Origin: Gymnorhina tibicen
Taxonomy: Eukaryota; Chordata; Aves; Passeriformes; Artamidae
Assembly (NCBI GenBank): GCA_013399875.1
Contig: VXAZ01009672.1
Location: forward strand, 930,001-994,000
Direction: 5' to 3'
Length of the DNA: 64,000 nt
The notes under the pieces were generated by a model. That model saw nothing but the letters and a program-made list of their open reading frames with translations, did not search any database and was not told where the DNA came from. This document shows, one piece after another, positions 1 to 13,321 of the stretch (position 1 is the first letter of the stretch; every line of letters starts with the position of its first letter). The position numbers and the translations under genes are program-made.

Positions 1-3000
1 GCTGATGCTCAAATCTCAAGATTTGAATATTTCATCATCTTTCATCACTGTGATTTTTCTTCATATTTGTACTGACTGTACATATTCATGTCCCCATGAA
101 ATAAAAGTCTGCGCTTTTGCCCCAGAACAGTTAGATCCTTATATGACCCCACAGTACTCAGAGTTCTTGAGTCTGCTGATTGACAAGTGTTTCTCTTCCA
201 TTTTTGTGAGCTGGAGTAGTGCTGGTACTGCAAAGCCAGCTACAGTATCAGATATTGTGACAGGTTACTTTTGCCAAGAACTATTCAAAATATTCTATCT
301 GGGAACAACTAATTGTCCATTTTCTTTGCTTTTTGCAGACCTCTTTTAAAATCTTAGCAATTTTATCTGTCTGTTCAGCTTTCACCATTCTTGTAAGAGG
401 TTTTTTTTCTGATTCATCTTTTGCAATTAAAAAGAAGCCTTAATATTGTGTCAGATATCCATAACTAGCTTGTTAGATCTCTGCTGTTGGTCTGTGCTCA
501 TCTTGCTTCAGTTAAGAACTTCCCTCTTTTTCCAGGCACCATTGTACCAATGTACCTGGAAAATTGATAATCAAATTTTCTAAGTATCAATGTTTGAGTG
601 ATTTGGAGGTATATTTGAAAGAATGACCTGGGTGTGAATAGTCAGCTGTATTTGTACAGATGTTGTGCTTGTCTCACTGGTTCATTGATGTTTCACAAGA
701 AAGTGGTGTCTGTATTGTTTGCATAGTTTATTTTCTGTTGCTGCCTTTTTATACTAGAAGGCTGCTTCTAGATAAGGCAACAGTTGTCTGTCTGCCCCCC
801 GTCATTCTCTTTCTTGTAATGCAGAGCAGATTTGCACTTTACCAAAAATATTTTGGGTTCCCCATGGCAACACTGAAGGGCTTTGAATTGCTCCCCATCC
901 TTAGATTTTTGTATCTAAGTCCTTCCATGTCCTTACAGTCCTTACATTATTGCAGGACACCCTCCACTGTGTCAAGGGTGTTTTTATTCTGTTGGCAAAA
1001 CAGAACCTGATGTCTACCTCTTTCTGCTGAGATCACATGAGATTCTGAGCATTCCTAAGAGACTGCTTTTACTTGACTTTGATGTGAAAGCTGCCTATCT
1101 TTATTGTGGTTCAAAATCTATTGCACTCGGTTCTCTCTGTTACGTGACTCATTTTTGCTGGGTGACAGATCCAGTTTCTCCTCTTGATCATAAAGGAACT
1201 GTTCACTCTCTTTTGATGTTACACTACTTTTACTTATGTATCACTGTCTGACCTCTGCAGTTACGGCCAGTCAGATGTTTGAAAACTATTAATCTTCTAT
1301 CATGTCATAGGCATATCAAATCTCACATTTGAAGTTGCTGCTTTTTTTTTAGTATAGTGCTATTTATTTTTCATTTTATTTATTTGTAAATTCTGCAACA
1401 ATCGTTGCACGTGACCAAACACAAAACATTTTCCACTCTCCATCACTCTCCATCATATCTTCATATTTTCCTTTATATTCAGTTTGTTGCCTCGGCCATT
1501 TGCATTGGCACAAGTATTGGTGTATTTTGCATGCTTTTCATGAGCAATTAATTACATCAGTCTCTTCACCACTTATGTCCCATATTTGCAGATGAATATG
1601 TTCACATGTGTATGTCTATGGCTGTTAGTAGTTAATGTGAGCTCCCTGAACAGTGTTAGTAAAGCATATTTGTCTTGTTCCTATAATTTCTGACACTTTC
1701 ACCTCTTTACAAATGACAATGCAGGAGCTGACTGTTTTGTGATATGCTGGTTTATTGTTTTTCCAGAGCTTTTCTCACAAAGAAACCTTTTATTTATGAC
1801 ATCTTTTTAAAGATTAAATTATTTTTAAACCATCACTGGGATTTTACTGTTTGTCTTGTTTTGATGTTCCTGCTAACATATGTAGCTGTTTTTACCAGTT
1901 GCAGCTGCTGGTGTGGCTGAGTTTACTCTGATTTGCATTATGTCTATAGACAAGTGCTACTAAACTGATCCTCCCTTAAGTCCAGCACTGCAAGGGTAGA
2001 GAATGAACAGCATTGCTATAACTATGTTTCTTTGATTTTATTTGTTTCTTCTTTTCCTGTATGCTATTTAGTATTATGAAAGACAGACGTCCCACACCAT
2101 GCAACAGACAAGTCCTTTCTCCAGTTACTCTGTCCACACAGCTAGCACTTCCAGAAAGTAGAATTCCTTTAACTTGGAGGTATAGTCATTCAACAGCTTC
2201 GCCTATATGGAATAATGTGTACTAAAAACCACAGGTCAGTACCCTTCACAGTTCTACGCTTCCTGCATGACCTTTGAGGGTTCACTCATCTTGTCCAAGA
2301 TGACTAAATATTTAATTGTTGCTTTTATGTCAAAAAAGACTGGTCTATAACAATACAAATGCACAGGGACCATTATAAGGTCAATAAAGCTTGCAGCAGA
2401 AAAGTCACCAGTATCTTGCCCCTCAAGCTGAAACAGATCCATTGCAGGACAGAAAAAACCTTCCCATTTTTTCCCGTTCTTCCTCCTCATGGTTACACAG
2501 AGATCAAGCCAGTTTTGCTCTCTATTATGCTAAAGGTATTTTCAAAACAATCTTAATAAAACTTCAATCATGCTAGGATGCAATCCCTGTGTGTATATAT
2601 ATAAGAATGCTCCATACGTATGGGATTATGTTGGCACACTGTGTGCTCTTACTTGGCTGAAGATGCCAACATTAACATTGCAGCCCTTGCCTTCCTCTTC
2701 AGTAAAAACACTTCTTCCTTGAACTGTAACCACTCTGAAGTAATGACATGAAAATAACCTCTCTGCAGACGAGGTATGGGCTCCTGTCTTGGCAAGATCA
2801 ATGAAGAATGACAAAGAGAGGTGACACTGTAAATGTTTGGTCCAGAATCCAGGTCTACACATGAACTGCCATCCCAAAACAGAATGAGGGTATAGGGTCA
2901 CCTATAGCTTCAAGTGTCAGACCAGTTTTTGTGGGATGAGCTGTTTTTCTCTATTGTAGGCTTAGTTTTATATGAAAGAACTTGATTGGCCACATTCAAG

Positions 3001-3881
3001 GAATTTTCCCCTGGCCAGTATGCATGTTCAGGATTTAACTATAAGCAATGCACAGACATCTTGAGCAAAACCATGCACCAATTTGTCCTTGCAAGTCTTT
3101 TCTAGTACCAGCAGGGATAAACAATGTACAAGAACTTTCCAAGCAGCCAAATACACAAGGAGCTCTCTTTCCCCTGGCAGCTTTACAAACCTAAGCTAAC
3201 TTAAATCTAGTGGAAAAACTGACAGGTTTTAGGCATTTTTGTGGGATTTGTAGCAATCTCAGAAGAATCACAGCCTGATGGGATGAGGATCAACTCATAC
3301 TCAGTCATCCAGATAATCATGATCCACATGGAAAGTCATTTCATTAACCAGCCAAGTAGAACTCAAGAGAATTTTTTTTTTCTCAGAGGGAAAAGCAATT
3401 CTGTTTTATAGAACACTTTCTTAAATATGCTTGAGAAGTCGAAAGGCACTGAAAATGTAGTTTTTGGTGACATGCAGCTTGTATGTCACATTTAATTTTA
3501 AAGTGAGTAGCAAACACAATCCTGTCTGCAGATGATGTTAACAGTGTTAACCAGACCTACAATTCTCTATCCTGTTACCTTTAGATTGCCTAAATTCAAT
3601 CAGGATTTGTGCTCTGATGCACACTCTCATCCAGCTGATTTACTAGATATGAGTTGAATTACCTCCAAGTTCGTATCCGAAGATTTGCTGGCCCTTAGCC
3701 ATTAGAGAGAGAAAGCTACCACCCAAATGAAAGCTCAAGTTAGCAGCACTGTACAGAAGCACATTGCACAGATGAAGGGCACATGACATTTGTTTGTTCA
3801 GTGACACAACAATGACATCAATATTGCTTCAAATGCTGGCCTCTACATCTGGGTATGTGGCTCAGGGATCACAAAAACCAG
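1..3881. other. Intergenic, no feature recognised
   Basis: T-rich single-copy-looking sequence. Open frames of up to about 115 codons occur on both strands, without splice context or family likeness. I see no transposon, RNA gene or CpG island. Confidence 0.6.
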
Positions 3882-4408
3882 TGTCCTGGGTTACAATGTA
3901 TTCTATTACCATGAGCTGTTGAGACCAGGTGTAGCAATGTTCCTTGCCTCCTCCCTCTGGACTATCTCCTGTTAATGGGCCCATCAATGCCTTGCCCTAT
4001 GACTGACCATCCCATTGTGAGATGCTCCGCCCAGGGGGGAAGGAACCAAGCATTCCCACCAGGATAAAAATCTGGGGCCTAGAACAGCAGAGGCAGACTT
4101 ACCTACTGGGATTCCAGAGGACAAGATCTACACCACTGGACTTTCCGAGGAAGACCAGACCCTCCTACAACACTGCTGGACCTTCAGAGGAAGACCAGAC
4201 CCTTCAACAGAACCATGACTCCAGGAGGACTGCAGTTCACCATCTAATTGGACTGTTACCAACCCCCCGATTATCAGGGGGTCAGGTTTGTGCTCTGACC
4301 TTGTCAGTGGGTTGGGGTTTTTTTGTGCTACTGCATTTATTTTATTTTTCCTATTGAATTGTATTTCTGACTTGGACTCTCTCACTAGTTTGCTTTCAAA
4401 CTAGTACA
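3882..4408 (+). mobile_element. Solo LTR of an endogenous retrovirus (TGTCCTGGG-type)
   Basis: Begins TGTCCTGGGTTACAATG and ends ...CTAGTACA, TG...CA ends typical of LTRs. The flanking five-mers ACCAG (3877-3881) and AACAG (4409-4413) differ at one base, so they are a possible target-site duplication. A TATA-like ATAAAAA is at 4064-4070. Two copies of an approximately 40-base unit containing GAGGAAGACCAGACCC lie at about 4136-4215, and a CCCCC/GGGGG hairpin sits at 4263-4281. The 111-codon open frame over it is therefore not a gene. No internal retroviral sequence is adjacent. Family assignment is from memory of bird LTRs. Confidence 0.7.
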
Positions 4409-7400
4409 AACAGTTAAATTGGACTGAGAAGAGACGAGGAGATTTTAGACAGAAGAACAAGTCTCAGGTGGCAGGTAAATGGGACCCTGTCAGAACTGCA
4501 GAATGATGACACCTTCAACTATACAGATTCCCACCAAGAAACCAAATGGGTGCATCAGAGAGATAATGCACATGGACAGTAGGGTCACTGTTGGAATAAG
4601 AGCCACAAAATAAAGAGCATGTCACCTTTCCTGAGAGATTTATATTCATGTGGCTCTCTGTAATGGTAATTTTTTACTGACAATAGCTCTTTCATATGTT
4701 CCAGACAGTTGTTTCACTGAGACCATCAGCAGTAAAGAATCTTTGTCCTTCATTAACTTCTCATGCAAGCATTAATTATCCCACAGATTCTAGTAATAAT
4801 AGGCTTATGAAACTGATGTTTGAATGTACCAGTAACCTCTGCTGTGAGCTGTCCCATCCATCAGCAAATCCAGGAAAGTAACTGGGATGGGAATATATAC
4901 TTAGAGAGTTTCTACAAAGATCTCTTTGCCTCCTTTCAGGGCAGTTGGAAAATAGAATGAGGAAGCCTGCTTTCATTTTCTAAGCTCGTCTTTTCATTCA
5001 GTACCTTCTAATCACTGTGAAACTTAGTTGTTAATGTCTCTGAAGTCAGACACTTCAGATATATATTTCAGACTCTGGATATTTGGTGTATATTGCTATA
5101 CAGTTCTTCTGAAACAGCACCAAGCACAGAAGGTGCACTGTTCCCACCTGCCTGTTTCTGTTACTTCTGTTAATCTGTGGTAAGACTGTGCTGGAGCCTG
5201 TGGTGTTGGGCACTATTAAACACTGACCATCAAAGCTGCATGCCCCTAGGAGCCAGAACAAGACAGCAGGAGAGACACATGCAGGGAGCAGAGTACAGGC
5301 ACCACTAAAGCAGCAGGAGTTAGTATGACAAGCACTGATTTTGGCAGATGAGCAGTCCCAACTCCCAGACTGATTACTGATGGCCCTGGTCCTTGGAAAA
5401 TGTTCTGCATGTCTGGATGCTGCATGTACAAGGTGGGCACTGATCCTGCTGGAGCCGTTTGCAGACTCCGTGGTTTTCCCACAGGGAGCACCTTTCAAGG
5501 TCAGGTCCTGTGAAAGCATAAAAATGCAGAAAATCTCTCCAGTCTCCCCATGAGCTTGAAGTAGCACATTGTCATGTAGTTAAAGGAGATATTTCCTTGG
5601 AGTAGGGTCGGGAGGGTGCTAAGGGTGCTTATGTTCTGTGATTGCACCCTTGGCTAGGTGTCTTAGCCTGCAGTGCCTGTTTTCCAGCAGTCCCTCAGGC
5701 CTCAAGCCATGCCCCCTGTAGCTGGAAAACTTGCCCGCATGCACGTTCTAGAAAGAGAAGTCCAGCAGAGTGTTCAGCAAATCAATCCTCCCCACGTGGG
5801 TATTTATTACAGTGGCTGTTAGATGCCATAAGCTTGAAAGAGCAGCACCTTATGCTGTGAACTGTGGATTTACGTGCAGTCCTTTATGCCAGCTCTCCTA
5901 TTTCTAAAACTCTTACCATAACACAAGTTAAAAATTCCTGAAGTACCAGGGCTTGTCTAATTTTCTGTATGAGAAGCAAGTTCTCTGTCAGCACCATGCA
6001 ACAATGAAACCTGCATTGTACTTCCTTTAGTGTGCTTCCTGGTCTTCTGTGATACAGACACTAATGAACTGTAACCTGGGAAACCACTGCAAGTCTCTTG
6101 GCTTAATGTATGTGAGACGTTTGGCTAGATTAAGGTGTCTTTCAGAATGAAAACTGAAGAGATCTTCAGCCCCCACAACTTCATGGTCTTCAAGGCTGCT
6201 CCTTTAGAGTAGCAAAGTTTCTTGAAACTCGTGGACCTAGTTTTGGTGGGGCTTTTCTTCTACCTGCAAGGAAGCAAGGGCAGGTGTCTGGAAGTCACCA
6301 AAGTAACCTGTGAAAGAAAGAATGTATTTTCTATATTGGGGTAAATAATATTTTGCACTTTGATAACAGAGTCATGCAGAGGTTTCTGAGCAATATGCCT
6401 GTATCTATTAAATCTCATACCATCCAATTAACACTACCCTTACCTTATACAGGTAGCTGAATGACAGGGAGTGTAGAGGAGGGTAAGACATTCACTCAAA
6501 CTCACTATGAACTGGATTTGGACTAAAACTAAGAGTCCCCAACCTCTTCTGGCCTTCTGTCCATAAAAATGCTGCCCTCCCTCACCTGGGCCTGCCTTTC
6601 ACTTGTGTGCAAATCTGTGTCTGATAGCTCCTTATACGTGTGTGATCTCTAACACAGAGCCAACAGGGCTACCATCTGTCCCACCATCTCTCCTTTCTTT
6701 TCTCCAGCTCACTTAGGAGACATTGCCATCCTTTCACCCCTGCCATTCTGTGTCTCATCTTCTGTCTCCATGGCTAGGAGACACCTCAGCCTGACAGGTT
6801 GTCTTTACCAGTATCCCTGCTATCTATTTGTCTCATTCAAAATCCTTCTAGAAAATAATTTTCCTGTGCTGCTATTTGGATCCTTCACTTTATCCTCTCC
6901 TTGCATTGCATTAATGTCTTTTTTTCTCATCTTTTCACTCCCAGCTCTTCAAACCCCTACCCCTGTCTAGCTCTTGTCTTCTAGTCATTCTACAGGGATT
7001 AAAATATGCTTCTAAACAGACTGTGGCAAGACCCACTTATTTGGAGTCCTAAAACATGTCATCTTTCTTTATCTTGCCCTCACACAACGTAAGTGGTCAA
7101 TGAAGTTCCACAGACGTGCTTATGTGTACCCTCAAACATTTCTCAAAATCTCTTTAGCCATGATGTCACCAAAATGTTACCAGCTAGCCAGGCTGCTGGT
7201 AGCAGGAGCAACCTACCCCTGACAGCAAGCACAGTGTCTCTGCTGGATCCCCCATACTCCTACTATGCTGTCTGCATCCTGCTGTGGTGTATCTGATTCT
7301 TAGGTGGCAGGCTTGGGTTTAGAGGCAGAAATTGCCTTTTTGTTCTGTGTTTGCAGAGTACCTACCACACTGGGAAGTGAGTCCATCATTCCTGAGTCCT

Positions 7401-8469
7401 TGACGTTAAGGTGATAAATAAGAAATTAGTCACAGAATTGTCACAAGGAACAAGTGGCAGCACTGACAACAGAGCAGCAGTATCCTGTCTCCCCTTCTTG
7501 CTGTTCGTGCCTCACTCTTCATTGCAGTACCTCTGTGATTCTGCACCTGCACACGTGCAGCTGCTGGAGCAGTAGGATTTGTCACTATCTAGAAGTCTCC
7601 TGCGAATTAGATGAGTAAGATCACATGGCTTTCTGCCAGCCAAATAGCTGTAAGCTCTTCATTTACAAGAAGCTTTCACTTGAACTTAGCCACCACAATC
7701 CAATTTGCTCAGTTTCAGTAAGGTTTAAATTGTTCTCCCTGCTTTCTACACTAGCAGCCTCAGAACAGTATGTTAAGAAGATATAGATAACATGTCTGGG
7801 AGAGATTTTCAATTGGATGTTAAAATCTCTTTTTTTGCCCCTAAAAATGTCCTAGCAAGAGAAAATTACTAGTTGCAGACACGTGTTTCTGTCATATTTA
7901 TTAGCAACCAAGATAAGCTGATTTGCAGCCTTGGACACTAACCATCACTCTACTTTCACGTTGCTGAGGACTTGATTTATAAAAGTGCCAAAAGCTAGGA
8001 TGCTCCCAAAATAGAATATGCTTCAGGATTCAGCATAGTTAAATCAGAACATTAAGGTGAAAAAGCAAAGAGTTGATTCTTATTTAGAGTGGAATGTAAC
8101 AGCACACTCAAAAGAAAGTAAGTCACCTCAATGTTGTATAAGAGGAGATCACTTGGATTTAGTGAAGATGAGGGGCAGAGGGAGAGGCAGAACTGAGAGT
8201 TAACTGATTGTGTAGAGGATAGGAAAACAAAGTGTGTTTTTCCCAGCTTGAAGGCTGTGCCATAGGTGTTAAATGGCCTCTCAAGCCTAAGCAGACTTTA
8301 GGTATAAAGAATATTTTGTTTTGATGTTTCTTCATGTAGGGCCCTGGCCATCATAAACCTCTTAAATTTCAAGTGCTATTTTTGTGGCCTCTGTATGATT
8401 GGAGTAACCTCACTTTAAGGATTACAGGGGTTACTTCATGTCTTTGTAGCCAAATGCATTCTGGTAAAG
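4409..8469. other. Intergenic, no gene recognised
   Basis: Unique-looking sequence. It includes a 170-codon minus-strand open frame at 5055-5567 that has no recognisable domain and no supporting splice or promoter context. No repeats identified. Confidence 0.55.
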
Positions 8470-8560
8470 ATCAGATTGATCTGAAGTCAGCTGTTATCTT
8501 TAGCTTTGATTGTTAATCATTCCCAAGATCTTTGTTCTTTGATTGTCACTAGGGAATCCT
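8470..8560. promoter_or_regulatory. Possible enhancer: cluster of TCF/LEF-, GATA- and HNF1-like sites
   Basis: Two identical CTTTGATT sites (8504-8511, 8537-8544) match the TCF/LEF core. Between them are CTTTGTT (8530-8536, SOX/TCF-like) and GTTAATCATT (8512-8521, close to an HNF1 site), and TTATCT (8494-8499, GATA) lies just upstream. The block looks like a conserved non-coding element, but conservation cannot be tested here and such short motifs arise often by chance. Confidence 0.25.
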
Positions 8561-9601
8561 AAGTGCAGGGTATGTTAATTAGTACCTGGCTTATCAGCAA
8601 ATGTGTATCATTAAATACAAGAAATATATCCCTGATATTGTTAGGAAAAGTACCTGAAAGTAAGTTTAAGATAATATTATTCACCTGATGATTCCCACAA
8701 TATTTTGCTGGTTTGACTTCAGTGTTTGCAACTGTTTTATAGCTGAGGTATTTAAAAGGGAAGGCAAGCAGTGTGCTCTGTTTTGAAAGGGATGATTGCT
8801 CTTTAAGTAAAAGAATTCACAGCCTAGATTGAAGCATTTATACAAAGTCAAATTAACAGTTTAATATATTTGTGAGGTTATTCAGTGTCAATCTACAGTA
8901 GAAATGATGCATACACTGCTTTCATATTCAATAGCACACTCCATCCAGCTGATCATCACAAACATCAGAAAACACAGTAGTGATTGATTACAGTCTTGTT
9001 CTAAAGCTTAATAGAGCTTCTTAATGAAAAATACAACTATGCAGAGTATACTTTGAAAAGCACAGTCCAAGTACTGTGTGATGAGACCTTTCATAGTGTA
9101 AGGAACTACTTCGTGTCTGTGTACAGCTCAGCTCTCTGTGACGCTGCCTCTCCTGCCTCAGCACCTTGTTGTACCTGGGCCTGCCTGCTCACCAGCTGCC
9201 TCAGAGTTACCTTTTGCTGAATTGCTTCATACCTTTTACTTTTGAAGAAGGATGCAAGATCCCCAGTGCTGTTTTCATGTTGCCCAAGCCAAAAGGCGTA
9301 TCCAGAGGAAGTTGTGGGTGGCAAAGGAGGGCCCTGAATGCTGTGTAATTTGGCACCCAGATATGCTCAGGTTCACCTGCCACATCAATTTTTGGAAATT
9401 CTTCCTGTGGGTCCTTCCTTTAATCCCAAAGGTCTCAGAGAAAGGATCAATTTAATACACTCTAGCTCAAGCTATTTGATTTCAGAAAAGAATTTCACAA
9501 AGAAATTGTTCTTATATATTACATTAGCCACAGCAAAGACACTCGGTATTAAATTTGAGTGACAAGGTCATCCTCTGCCTTACAGTCTGTAACAGGAAAA
9601 G
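8561..9601. other. Intergenic, no feature recognised
   Basis: AT-rich sequence with only short overlapping open frames at 9106-9562 on both strands. Nothing supportable. Confidence 0.55.
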
Positions 9602-10200
9602 ATCACAGAATCATAAAATGATTGAGGTTGGAAGGGACCTCTGGAGGTCCTCTAGTCCAACCCTCTGCTTAAGCAGGGTCACCTAGAACAAGTTGCAGAG
9701 GACTGTATCCAGACAACTCTTGAGTATCTCCAAGGAGGGAGACTCCACAGTATCTCTGGGCAACCTGTGCCAGTGCTCAGTCATTCTCACATGGAGAGGT
9801 GTCTTCTGATGTTCAGAGGGAACCTTCTGTGTTTCAGCTTGTGCCCATCTACCTCTGGTGGACTGGACACAGTGCTCCAGGTATGGCCTCACCAGTGGTG
9901 AGCAGAGGACCAGGATCAACTTCCTCAACCTGCTGGCAAGGCTTTGCCTAATGGGTCCCAGGATACCATTAGCCCTTCTTTCCAAGGGCACATTGCTGGC
10001 TCCTGTTCAACTTAGCATCCACCAGGATGCCGAGGTCCTTTTCTTCCAAGCTGCTTTCCAGCTGGGGGGTTGTATACACTGGTTCCTACAAAGGTCCCTT
10101 TGGATGACAGCATAACCCTCTGTTATATCAGCCACCCTTCCCAGTTTGCTGAGGGTATACTCTGCCCTACCATCTATTAATGAAAAAGTCAAATGGTAAT
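9602..10200 (-). mobile_element. CR1 LINE 3' fragment
   Basis: The plus strand opens with AGAATCATAAAATGATTGAG and GGTTGGAAGGGACCTCTGGA, the reverse complement of the CR1 3' end. Further blocks match the end of the CR1 reverse-transcriptase frame and 3' UTR, including the reverse of the ...EHWHRLPRDTVESPSLEILK stretch. It is 5'-truncated, as is usual for CR1. Open frames over this interval are decayed element sequence, with stops and frame breaks. Confidence 0.9.
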
Positions 10201-13105
10201 GGATGAATACTGCTTTCCATCTTGAGGCTAATGCTAATGCCAGTGCCAGTCATTGCCTTCTTCCCTGGCATTCCAGATCAGTGGTGCAATTTGAAAAGTA
10301 AATTAACTTGTTAACACCAGGAGCTTGGATATAACTGGAGCTTTATGTTTTAAGGAATAGGAAGAATTCCAGAAATGTAGCCCTGGTATGTGAAAGCTCT
10401 GTGAAATGGCCTGAGCACATGCACCAACTTACTGCTTCATTTTGGACTGGGCAGTGTTAAGTGAAAAAAGTAAGAAACTGAAATATTCCACACTGGATAC
10501 CAAGAGCTGGGTAAGCTCTGCTTAGAAGTGAATAAAATTCTGCTTCTCTGCTGTTTACCCTCAGCTCCAGGAAGGTCTCCAAGGTGTAATTATTCAGGCC
10601 TTTCTCATGTAAGCTGAACAGACTAAAGCTGCTCAAGCTCCCAGAGTGGGAAAAGCAGGCACATACCCACCATGTGATGAGACAGGACAGGGACCAAACG
10701 GGACAGGGACCAAGGGAGGCTGAGACATGAAGCACAGAGCAGTGCCAGCAGGCACAGGCTCATAGCACAAAGATCTGGCTACAACCCCTTCATTTAGTCA
10801 AAGCAATTCCTCTTCTCCTTATTAAGCTGATTAGAATTGATTGCTTTTTAACAAAGTTATTGCTTTGATCTTAGGCTCAATACAAAGGAAATAAAATAGC
10901 AGAATAGTTGTTATGAGATAAAATACAAGATTGGAGCTCAGTGAAAATGTAAAGGCTTCTTTCTCCTGGTGTTTAATTAGGGGTTGTTTCAAACAGAGGT
11001 TCCTACATAAACAGTACACTGGGAGTCAATAAGATAGTCAGTGTATCTATTTAAATAATGAATTTAAATCATCCTGATTCTGCACTCTCCAGGTCCTCAG
11101 GCTGTGTTTACAAGGTGTCACTGAAGAGCAGAGAACGAGGGCTCCTGGTTTCCTGTTGTAAGCAGTATGAGAACCAACAATCCCCAGCCTCAGTTCAAAA
11201 CCCATTAGCTCTGCTTGGTTAGACAGTACTTGGGCACAGCTGTGCACCCTCATGGCCTTTCTCTGCCTCTTACTCACCGCGCCTTCTCTATGGCAGCCAC
11301 ACTGGAGTTCTCCACTGCAGGTTTGCCATTGGTTATTTCGGGTAAAAGCATTTCCTTGAGTGGTGAGAACTAAATCTCTGACATCCAAGAACAGCATTTA
11401 AGAAATAATGCTTAAATCAGAACAAGATTTAATACAGTCTTTTTAAGATATAGGTAAAATTGGAAAGAAGTTTATGTACGCATATGTAAGGTGTATGTGG
11501 TTAGACAAGGTGGACAACATTGTCACAGGCTTAATGTCTTAGAGGAAATTCCAGTCTCTAGAGGCTTCACTCTGCCATTTGATATATAATTACTGTTACA
11601 GCCTAAGGAACAGTAAACAACTGTTTAACAACAGTAACAACAGTAAACAGCAGTAAACAACATCCACAAGCTTCATGTGGATATCCCAAAGAAATCTTCA
11701 ATCTACTGAAACTTGCAGACCAATAGCAGAAGTTTTCAACCAAGCCAGAGACGGAGAGGATGGAAGAGAAATATTAGTATCATTTGAATCAAATCTGTAT
11801 TTCCACAAGATAGCTATAAGTCTTACTTTCTTGGTATCAACTAAAGATGCAGTGGGTCTAAGTTATCTTCAAGGAAGGTACAGCCAAACAAAATAAATAT
11901 AAGCAAAGTATTTCAGCTATGAAGTTTCAATTCCAGTTTATTTCTGTCCTCAAGATAATTCAACTTAAACGAAAGTTTAATTCACCAAGTTAATGCCGCA
12001 GAGGATTTGGTTTTCTCTGAAATTAGAAGAGAAGAGGACTTTGAGCTAACCGTCTGGAAGGGGGGTGTTTGCTTATGCAGGAGCACATGTGCCTGATCAG
12101 AGTAAAGCAAAGGAGCACAATGACCTCAGAACAGGTATACAGACCATCAGGACAGTTTAGGATGCAGGAAAGATGACTAGATTCATTGGGAAAAATTAGC
12201 TCCATTACTCAACACTGCACATTCCCGGCAAGACAGACTGAAGCCATACTCAAAACCTGAGAACAGAGTTTTCAGTAAGATGTAGTACTGCTGAGAAAGA
12301 ACAACCGCAGAGATGGACCAGCTGCTTGGGCCTATCTGATCAGTCACCAGTGACTGAAAAGTAATGGTTTTTGCACTGGTTTTCATCCAGTCTTTCTAGA
12401 TTTATAGGTACAGAGAGCCATTGCTGCTGAAAGAACAGAGAATTCAAAACTAAAATATATTTTATGACATCTTTTAGTATCTGAATAATCTCTAATTTCT
12501 AAAAAGACAGTTTGAAAAATTAATCTGAAGAGGCCATAAGTAGCACCTGGAACTCTGATTATTTTTTCTAGCAGCATTTCCAGCAATGGTAGCTGCTCTT
12601 CTGTCCAATACTTCATGACTCAGAAGATAAGTCACAGAAAATAGACACTTATTTCTCCAACTAATGGTCTACAAGTAACAACTATACCAGACTAAGGAAC
12701 TTGGAACTAAGGCAGGAAGAAGTTAAAAAAATCACCTGAAAAACCCAAACAAGCCTTTCAGGTGGAACATGACCACATCCTTGCCAGACTTGGCTTCACA
12801 TCTGATCAAAGATGAAACTGGGATCATAACAGCCCACACTGTAGAGCTTCACAGAAACTCATGATTTATATCCTCAAAGGGCTACTGCTGGGCTTGTCTG
12901 TCTGGAGAGGAAAACAGCCACATATGGCTGCTCTGCAGGAAGAACTTACCCAGTTTAACCCTTCCACATACAATACAGCCTTTTCCCAAACCAAGTGCTT
13001 CTCTATATGTGATTGTGAGTAAATGTTATAATCCATTGAGCTAATTAAGTAGAGGTATTTCCCATTATAGCCATGGCAAAAGTAGTTTATTAGCATACTT
13101 TGTCT
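10201..13105. other. Intergenic, no gene recognised
   Basis: Holds a short CAGTAAACAAC repeat at 11611-11661 and otherwise unique-looking sequence. Open frames reach 116 codons (11047-11397 minus) without family likeness. Confidence 0.55.
11611..11661. repeat. Short imperfect tandem repeat, unit about 10 bases
   Basis: Five imperfect units in a row of the form CAGTAAACAAC / CAGTAACAA / CAGTAAACAG. A small minisatellite-like tract with no visible function. Confidence 0.6.
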
Positions 13106-13321
13106 CCAGGGGAGGTTTAGACTGAAAATTCAGAAGCATTTCTTTACAAGAGGGTGGTCAAACATTGAAACAGACTTCCTAGAGAGGGGTCGATGCCTCC
13201 AGTCAGTGTTTAAGAACCATTCAGACAATTCCCTTATTAACATGCCATGAAGTGGTCAAACAGTTGGACTAGATAATCATTGGAATTCCCTTCCAATTGA
13301 AATAATTTTATTCTATGTTTT
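13106..13321 (+). mobile_element. Old CR1 LINE 3' fragment
   Basis: Diverged match to the CR1 3' end: the ...TTTAGACTGAAAATTCAGAA start, the segment equivalent to GAGGGTGGTCAAACATTG, and the terminal GGACTAGATAATCATTGGAA with CCTTCCAATTGAAATAATTT then TTCTATG. About 215 bases remain. Confidence 0.75.

Noticed and set aside
5055..5567. A 170-codon minus-strand open frame
   Set aside because: No recognisable domain, composition like the surrounding DNA, and a second overlapping frame is also open. Chance is the simplest reading.
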